Part shown: in pieces, positions 59,431 to 64,000 of the stretch
Numbering within the stretch: the stretch's first letter is position 1
Layout: every line of letters begins with the position of its first letter
Notes under the pieces: generated by a model
Seen by the model: only the letters and a program-made list of their open reading frames with translations
What the model was told of the DNA's origin: nothing
Database searches by the model: none
Translations under genes and position numbers: made by a program
DNA from: Siphonodentalium dalli
Lineage: Eukaryota > Mollusca > Scaphopoda > Gadilida > Siphonodentaliidae
Length of the DNA stretch: 64,000 bases
Assembly: GCA_032622095.1 (NCBI GenBank)
Contig: CP136069.1
Span: 187,911,122-187,975,121 of the forward strand
Reading direction: 5' to 3'

Positions 59431-60534
59431 AAAATTTATAACGAGTTTTTCGGTTTCTGATAATCTCGATATTAAAAAATATCGAATGTTAAATTATTTG
59501 CTCGTAATATCTTTCGTTATTTTTTTGTTCAAATATTTTTCATGAATTTATTAATCGATGTTTAGAAATAGCTTTATTGGACATTGTGACCAACGGTATG
59601 AATGCATACATTCCAGTGTTTAACGGACGCAGTTCATATAATTGTCATACCTGAAAATAGACACCATTACTTTTTACATAAATAATAAAGAGCGTTTATT
59701 CTTTACTTATCTCTATATGAAGTTATTGAGTATATGACAGGCGTGTATTTTCGTCAATTATTGGAAGTATTGAAATGTACTATGTTGAATTACTAACGGT
59801 CGAAAATGGTAAGGCGAAATTACAACCCTCCAGAATGAATTGTCATATTGAATGAATGATGATTTAATCTCAGCCATTTTTACATGGAACATGAGCGATG
59901 TACACTCAATCACACACGCCACATTGGTGTTAACAATGTGTCTTTCACACCTTTGCTTTACCAAATGAATTCTATTATTTCCCCGGTCACAGCTATATGG
60001 TATTCAGAAAACAAATCGATTTAGAACAAAACGAGTTAGTATCAATTAAGGTTGATAAACTGTGTCATTCACGCGATAATTAGTTATCCATAAAACATGC
60101 ATACATATTAAGTCAGGTCGTGAGACACTCAATTATACAAATTGCTTTGATCACATTGTTATAACAACATTACGTAATAACCCCTTATCACTCCAGTCAC
60201 ACTTACGATCATTTTGTATGCCGAAAACTACAGGTAGCACCGATGATGTAACATTATATCACTGCTATTGTACCAATGATAAATTCAGACATGTTCTATG
60301 TTTAGAAATAGATAATCTGCAGGTGTTCACTTGAAAAGAAATTTTGTACACTCAATCACAGACCAACGTGATAATACCAGCCCACACCTAACCCCCAACA
60401 TCCACCAAACACATTCACATCACTTACCAAAACCAATGATGTTATAAGAACTGTAGGTTTTTATAATATTATAGCTTGCAGTGACATCCTGGTAATTCAT
60501 TTACAACAGCCATAACAAATGTTTACTTATCATG
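59431..60534. other. Left flank or terminal region of the viral element
   Basis: No gene and none of the host MITE families. GTACACTCAATCACA occurs at 59899 and 60349, and TATAAGAACTGTA at about 60443 and 60538. The left terminal inverted repeat of the element probably lies here, but its partner is beyond the window, so the border cannot be fixed. Confidence 0.4.
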
Positions 60535-60542
60535 TATATAAG
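60535..60542 (+). promoter_or_regulatory. TATA box for the ATPase gene
   Basis: TATATAAG about 48-55 bp before the ATPase start codon, in AT-rich DNA; transcription would start near 60565. A weaker TTATAAG lies at about 60443. Confidence 0.55.
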
Positions 60543-60589
60543 AACTGTATAGCTCCTAATAAATAGGACACAGTGAACACAAAAAAAAA

Positions 60590-61255
60590 ATGGGTCCAAT
60601 TAACCATAGCTCCATACCATTTGAACCTTGTTCTAGTATTTGCATCACCGGACCAACTGGTTCTGGTAAGACGAGATGGGTCTACAGATTCCTGCAAAAT
60701 CTTAATGGAATGTATTCTAGAGATCCACCTAAGAAAATAATGTACTGTTACGGTATTTATCAAAATTTCTATGATGAAATTGAATCATCAATCGAAAATT
60801 TGGTCATGCATCAAGCATTACCTACCCAAACAGAAATCGAAGAATTTGCTGACGGTAAACATAATATGTTAATATTAGACGACTTGATGCATCGCATTAT
60901 TGACCAAAAAGAGATTGAAACACTATTTACGCAGCAAACTCATCATCGCTGTCTTTCGGTGCTGTTTATTTCACAAAATTTATACGCACAAGGCAAGGCT
61001 GCGAGAACTATAGCCTTAAACACAGGATATCTAATTTTATTCAAAAATTTGAGGGATGGATCACAAATTTCCACATTGGGTAGACAATTGTATCCCGGTA
61101 AATCTAAAGTACTCATTGAGGCATACAAGGATTGTATGAAGAAACCATTTGCGTATCTTATAATAGATATGTCCCCTCACACTGAGGATAAATACAGGCT
61201 ACGAACAGACGTGTTTCCCAACCAAGACCCTATAATTTACGTACCTACTACGTAA
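60590..61255 (+). CDS. Packaging ATPase, FtsK/HerA (A32-like) type
   Basis: 221 residues. P-loop GPTGSGKT at 21-28, Walker B MLILDD at 93-98, and LFISQN at 125-130 as the strand with the sensor polar residue, then a region with ARTIALNTGYLILFKN typical of the Maverick/adintovirus branch. By family it drives genome entry into capsids. Intact, full length for the group (usually 200-250 residues). The start is the first ATG, after a ten-A run and a TATA box. 40 bp separate it from the next frame. Confidence 0.94.
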   Translation: MGPINHSSIPFEPCSSICITGPTGSGKTRWVYRFLQNLNGMYSRDPPKKIMYCYGIYQNFYDEIESSIENLVMHQALPTQTEIEEFADGKHNMLILDDLMHRIIDQKEIETLFTQQTHHRCLSVLFISQNLYAQGKAARTIALNTGYLILFKNLRDGSQISTLGRQLYPGKSKVLIEAYKDCMKKPFAYLIIDMSPHTEDKYRLRTDVFPNQDPIIYVPTT

Positions 61256-61295
61256 TAAGAAGGGGACAGTATCGGAGCTGAGTCGTGACGATAAA

Positions 61296-61619
61296 ATGAG
61301 TCGATTATTACGTAATGAGTTGAATTTTGTCAGGCTATTGACATCAACCCAATCAAGATCTCAACGAAACGCATTATTGACATCGATAACTAATAATCAG
61401 TTGAAAGTTCTGGTTGAAATTACGATCAATTTACTACATGATAGTTTAACAGTTACAGTTCAACAAAAAGCTAAATTACGGCGATATAAATCATTTTATA
61501 TATTCTTGAGTGATAAATCTGTGAGTTTGTTGAGGAAAAGAAAAAGTGTGAATAATCACTCAACCGCCATTACTTTGATGTTGAACATCGTTGAACCTAA
61601 ATTGAAACAGTTTTTGTGA
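61296..61619 (+). CDS. Small basic protein of the viral element
   Basis: 107 residues, rich in Leu, Lys and Arg, with a predicted helical middle and a basic stretch LLRKRKS near residues 77-83. Short basic, helical proteins of this size next to the ATPase or integrase are common in Maverick/adintovirus-like elements and have been suggested to be core or DNA-condensing proteins; that is inference here. Its stop overlaps the next start (TGATG, 61617-61621). Confidence 0.7.
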   Translation: MSRLLRNELNFVRLLTSTQSRSQRNALLTSITNNQLKVLVEITINLLHDSLTVTVQQKAKLRRYKSFYIFLSDKSVSLLRKRKSVNNHSTAITLMLNIVEPKLKQFL

Positions 61620-61987
61620 TGGAGTCTGTGAAGAAAACTGTTTTGATCCCGTATGAAAGATATATGAGGTACACTGAAAAAAGTGAACACAAAAAAGTTT
61701 CATCGGAGTCTAACATTGAACACAGCGACATCTCGGCAAACAATAGTAGCCATTCCGATGAAATGGATAAAGAAATGGACCCGATGAATAATCAGATTGT
61801 TAATACAGTTCAAACGACTGAACCTCAGGATGCAATCCAAAAATCAGAAGTTAACACATCGAAAAAGACACGTACCAAGCAAAGAAAAAAGAAAATAAGA
61901 GGGGTTAAGCGTGAAATATCTAGACCTCCTGGTATAATCGCCGGTAAGCTGACCAAGATAAAGAAGAAACTTTGGCTATCACTGTGA
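61619..61987 (+). CDS. Lys/Arg-rich protein of the viral element, unknown role
   Basis: 122 residues from the ATG that overlaps the preceding stop. The N-terminus has KTVLIPYERY, the middle (about 25-75) is Ser/Glu/Asp/Asn-rich and probably disordered, and the C-terminus is strongly basic (KKTRTKQRKKKIRGVKRE). A charged tail of this kind suits a DNA- or capsid-binding virion protein. The track of possible starts includes a GTG one codon before; ATG is preferred. Function unknown. Confidence 0.65.
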   Translation: MESVKKTVLIPYERYMRYTEKSEHKKVSSESNIEHSDISANNSSHSDEMDKEMDPMNNQIVNTVQTTEPQDAIQKSEVNTSKKTRTKQRKKKIRGVKREISRPPGIIAGKLTKIKKKLWLSL

Positions 61988-61992
61988 ACAAT

Positions 61993-63102
61993 ATGGCCGA
62001 TTGGAAAGATTATTTGAGTTCAATTTATTTTAATCCGGGTCACCCCGCATCGTACTCAGGAGCTACAAAGTTGCATCAGACTGTAAAATCTGAAAATAAG
62101 CACAACATTTCCAAGCGCGAGATTGTGACGTGGCTACAAAATCATGAAAGTTATTCCCTGACAAAAAGTGTTAGACGAAAATTCCCGAGGTCTCGTGTTA
62201 TTGTAAACGCTTCTGACAGTCAATGGGATGGAGACCTCATGGATATGAATGATGTTTCCAAAGACAACGACAATTACACCTACGTGTTAGTAATGATTGA
62301 CATTTTTTCTAGGAAGTTATGGTGTGAAGCTATAAAGAGGAAAACTGCAATTAATGCGATCAATGCTATGAAACATATATTTGAAGGTGGAAGAACCCCG
62401 CGCGTCCTCCGAACGGATCGCGGTTCGGAGTTCACAAACAAACGGGTCAAAAGTTACCTTAAGGGTCTTCATATATCTCAAATTTTTACTCAAAACGAAA
62501 TGAAAGCCAATTATTCGGAACGAGTCATAAAAACTATAAAGCAGAAGATTTCGCGTTATATGATAAAGCATAATAATGCTAGATATATCGACATTCTACA
62601 AGATATTGTGAAAAGTTATAACCATACAATACATCGTTCGTTAGGCACCACCCCTGACTCCATAACTGTTGAGAATGAAGATGAGTCTCGTCTCGATCAG
62701 TGGTTAATAAGACAGAAGGGAGGTGTTAAAAGTAAATTGAAGAAAAAGTTCAAATACAATGTAAATGATATCGTTAGAATATCACACACCAAAGCAGTTT
62801 TTGACCGAGAATATTCTCAGAAATGGACTGGAGAGTTGTTCAAAGTGACTAAGAGGTTTTACAGGCAGAACATACCCTTGTATACATTGACAGATTTCTT
62901 GGATGAAAACATTGAGGGTGCTTTCTACGAGTCAGAACTTCAAGGGGTGCGCGTTGATGACGAAACAGTTTACAGAATAGATAAAATTGTCAAAAAGAGG
63001 AAACGAAAGGGTCAAACTGAAGTCCTGGTGCACTGGCATTCATGGCCTGACAAATTTAATTCATGGATTTTAGAGTCTGATGTCGACAGATATCAAAATT
63101 AA
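61993..63102 (+). CDS. Retroviral-type integrase with C-terminal chromodomain
   Basis: 369 residues from ATG at 61993, 5 bp after the previous stop. Catalytic core of the RNase H-like fold: D81 (in DGDLMDM), D142 (in RTDRGSEF) and E176 (in NYSER), with 33 residues between the last two. A basic SH3-like region follows (about 240-320; KKFKYNVNDIVRISH). Residues about 326-369 (YRIDKIV, LVHWHSWP, SWILESDV) form a chromodomain. By family it inserts the element into host DNA; the chromodomain may guide it to methylated histones. All catalytic residues are present and the frame is intact. Confidence 0.94.
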   Translation: MADWKDYLSSIYFNPGHPASYSGATKLHQTVKSENKHNISKREIVTWLQNHESYSLTKSVRRKFPRSRVIVNASDSQWDGDLMDMNDVSKDNDNYTYVLVMIDIFSRKLWCEAIKRKTAINAINAMKHIFEGGRTPRVLRTDRGSEFTNKRVKSYLKGLHISQIFTQNEMKANYSERVIKTIKQKISRYMIKHNNARYIDILQDIVKSYNHTIHRSLGTTPDSITVENEDESRLDQWLIRQKGGVKSKLKKKFKYNVNDIVRISHTKAVFDREYSQKWTGELFKVTKRFYRQNIPLYTLTDFLDENIEGAFYESELQGVRVDDETVYRIDKIVKKRKRKGQTEVLVHWHSWPDKFNSWILESDVDRYQN

Positions 63103-63140
63103 TAAGAGCAAGCTATCCGAGGGGGGAAACCATTACAATC

Positions 63141-63581
63141 ATGAATAATAGAACAGATACCTTGACGAATATGTTTCAAACAGAACGCGGTCGTCTACAT
63201 ATGAATCTCCTTAAATGGATAGGAATTACGATTATGGTAATAACTCTGTCACTACCGGTTATAATAGTTCCAAAGAAGATACCACGTCAGACGGGGCACT
63301 ATGAATTACGGCATACGAACGAGTCACGCCCCCATGATTACGAACAACACCCCTGTGGGTTCGTGAAAAAGTGGACAATACGATCAAACATTACTGTTAC
63401 ATTATGTAATAATCAAGGGCGCATTTATACACGCATTAGGCGAGTTGTGAATAACACTCCCGCGATTATAAGTATTCCGTATAACCAGTGGTCTGCCTTC
63501 AAGTATATATTCAGTGATGTTGATAAAACTATAAGAGAAGAGATGAACATTGATTCTCATTTGAAACAAAATAGAAACTAG
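63141..63581 (+). CDS. Membrane-anchored protein with PC4-like C-terminal region
   Basis: 146 residues. One hydrophobic segment at about 23-43 (LLKWIGITIMVITLSLPVII), with the N-terminus probably inside. The C-terminal half (about 70-140) has strands ITVTLCNNQG and RIYTRIRRVV, then ISIPYNQWSAFKYIFSDVDK. That order (beta sheet, then P/x-x-Q-W and a helix ending in I-x-x-V/D) recalls the PC4/Sub1 single-strand DNA-binding fold. This is a pattern impression only. A membrane span with such a domain would be odd; alternatively it is a minor virion protein. Confidence 0.6.
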   Translation: MNNRTDTLTNMFQTERGRLHMNLLKWIGITIMVITLSLPVIIVPKKIPRQTGHYELRHTNESRPHDYEQHPCGFVKKWTIRSNITVTLCNNQGRIYTRIRRVVNNTPAIISIPYNQWSAFKYIFSDVDKTIREEMNIDSHLKQNRN

Positions 63582-63585
63582 TCAT

Positions 63586-64000
63586 ATGGATAATTATTAT
63601 CTGTACCTGACTAGCGACGATTCCATAGATAAATATCCAGATAATCGTCCTCTCGACTTCACAATAGAGTTACCTGGTGTATTAATATTGGAAGGGGCGT
63701 GGTTATGTTGTTTGAAAGACATAAACATAACTGACCATATAGACACGGATTTATTATATATTTGTTCGGACATATGTGGAGAATCAATAGCCTGCGACAC
63801 ATCATACCCCATCCTCCGGGTTATAAAGAGAGACACACGTGATACGGGTCATTGGCGGAGTTTTGAGGACTCATTCTACATAAACGTAAGACAGGATAAA
63901 CTTCAGCGTCTCAGGATTTTTATAAGAGGCGATAAACTTTCTAAAATAAATGCAGAAAAAAGAGTCACCTGTACACTACATCTGAAGAAGAAACATGTCG
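63586..64000 (+). CDS. Probable structural (minor capsid/penton-like) protein, 5' part
   Basis: Open from ATG at 63586 to the end of the window (138 codons), so the C-terminus is missing. The N-terminus (YYLYLTSDDS, then YPDNRPLDFTIELPGVLILE, then W) resembles a group of proteins in animal Maverick/adintovirus-like elements that begin with a short strand, a Tyr-Pro-x-Asn turn and Leu-Pro strands. I think of these as jelly-roll virion proteins, but cannot prove it from the sequence. It starts 4 bp after the previous stop. Confidence 0.6.
   Translation, partial: MDNYYLYLTSDDSIDKYPDNRPLDFTIELPGVLILEGAWLCCLKDINITDHIDTDLLYICSDICGESIACDTSYPILRVIKRDTRDTGHWRSFEDSFYINVRQDKLQRLRIFIRGDKLSKINAEKRVTCTLHLKKKHV

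Larger units (their letters stand above)
60535..64000 (+). mobile_element. Maverick/Polinton or adintovirus-like integrated element, left part
   Basis: Six intact, closely packed plus-strand frames without introns: ATPase, small basic protein, K/R-rich protein, integrase with chromodomain, membrane protein, and a structural-type protein cut by the window end. A packaging ATPase together with a retroviral-type integrase is the signature of this group of integrating DNA viruses/transposons. DNA polymerase B, protease and major capsid genes would lie to the right. Class within the group cannot be decided without them. Confidence 0.9.

Noticed and set aside
62317-62571. Minus-strand frame in the integrase
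   Set aside because: Antisense shadow of a well-supported gene.

Overview
The window reads as nuclear DNA of an invertebrate animal, most likely a mollusc (perhaps a bivalve). It is AT-rich and gene-poor, and its few coding exons are split by long introns with GT-AG borders. Most of the sequence is small inverted-repeat transposons, many flanked by visible target-site duplications, and minisatellites. The molluscan guess rests on the style of the repeats, including a long element ending in TTTTAGCTCACCTGAGAC; no marker gene settles it.

Two host genes are recognisable by translated similarity recalled from family knowledge. The 3' end of RO60 (Ro 60 kDa/TROVE2, an RNA-binding protein) lies on the + strand as two exons (5929-6098, 9026-9155). 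CACYBP (calcyclin-binding/Siah-interacting protein) lies on the - strand as four exons (53502-53295, 48368-48272, 47491-47294, 36577-36334). All CACYBP junctions keep the frame; only the first few codons are missing. Its last exon carries an unusual Gly/Met-rich tail, and the 5' splice site of its first recognised exon sits inside a nine-copy 32-bp tandem repeat.

Region by region: 1-4.1 kb holds a direct duplication of about 880 bp carrying a GC-rich 22-bp array. 4.1-18.6 kb is RO60 and its 3' flank, packed with palindromic MITEs: several TTAA-flanked types sharing one hairpin core, a GAGGTCCCC palindrome family, and a tRNA-derived SINE nested in a MITE. 18.7-23 kb has a hAT-like element, an inverted repeat enclosing a 25-copy 42-bp array, and a 60-bp array. 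23.4-29.1 kb is a long inverted-repeat element with a hAT-like element inside it. 29-36 kb is more MITEs. 36.3-53.5 kb is CACYBP, whose 10.7-kb last intron holds a 5-kb element with arms of about 1.3 kb around a higher-order minisatellite, and whose first recognised intron holds a perfect 511-bp triplication and an 18-copy 30-bp array. 55.5-57.6 kb has two nested TA-flanked elements.

From about 60.5 kb to the end the character changes: compact, co-directional, intronless genes with no MITEs. They encode an FtsK/HerA-type packaging ATPase, two small proteins, a retroviral-type integrase with a C-terminal chromodomain, a membrane protein, and the start of a probable structural protein. This is the left part of an integrated Maverick/Polinton or adintovirus-like element that runs past the window edge. 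All visible frames are intact, so the insertion looks young or recently active.
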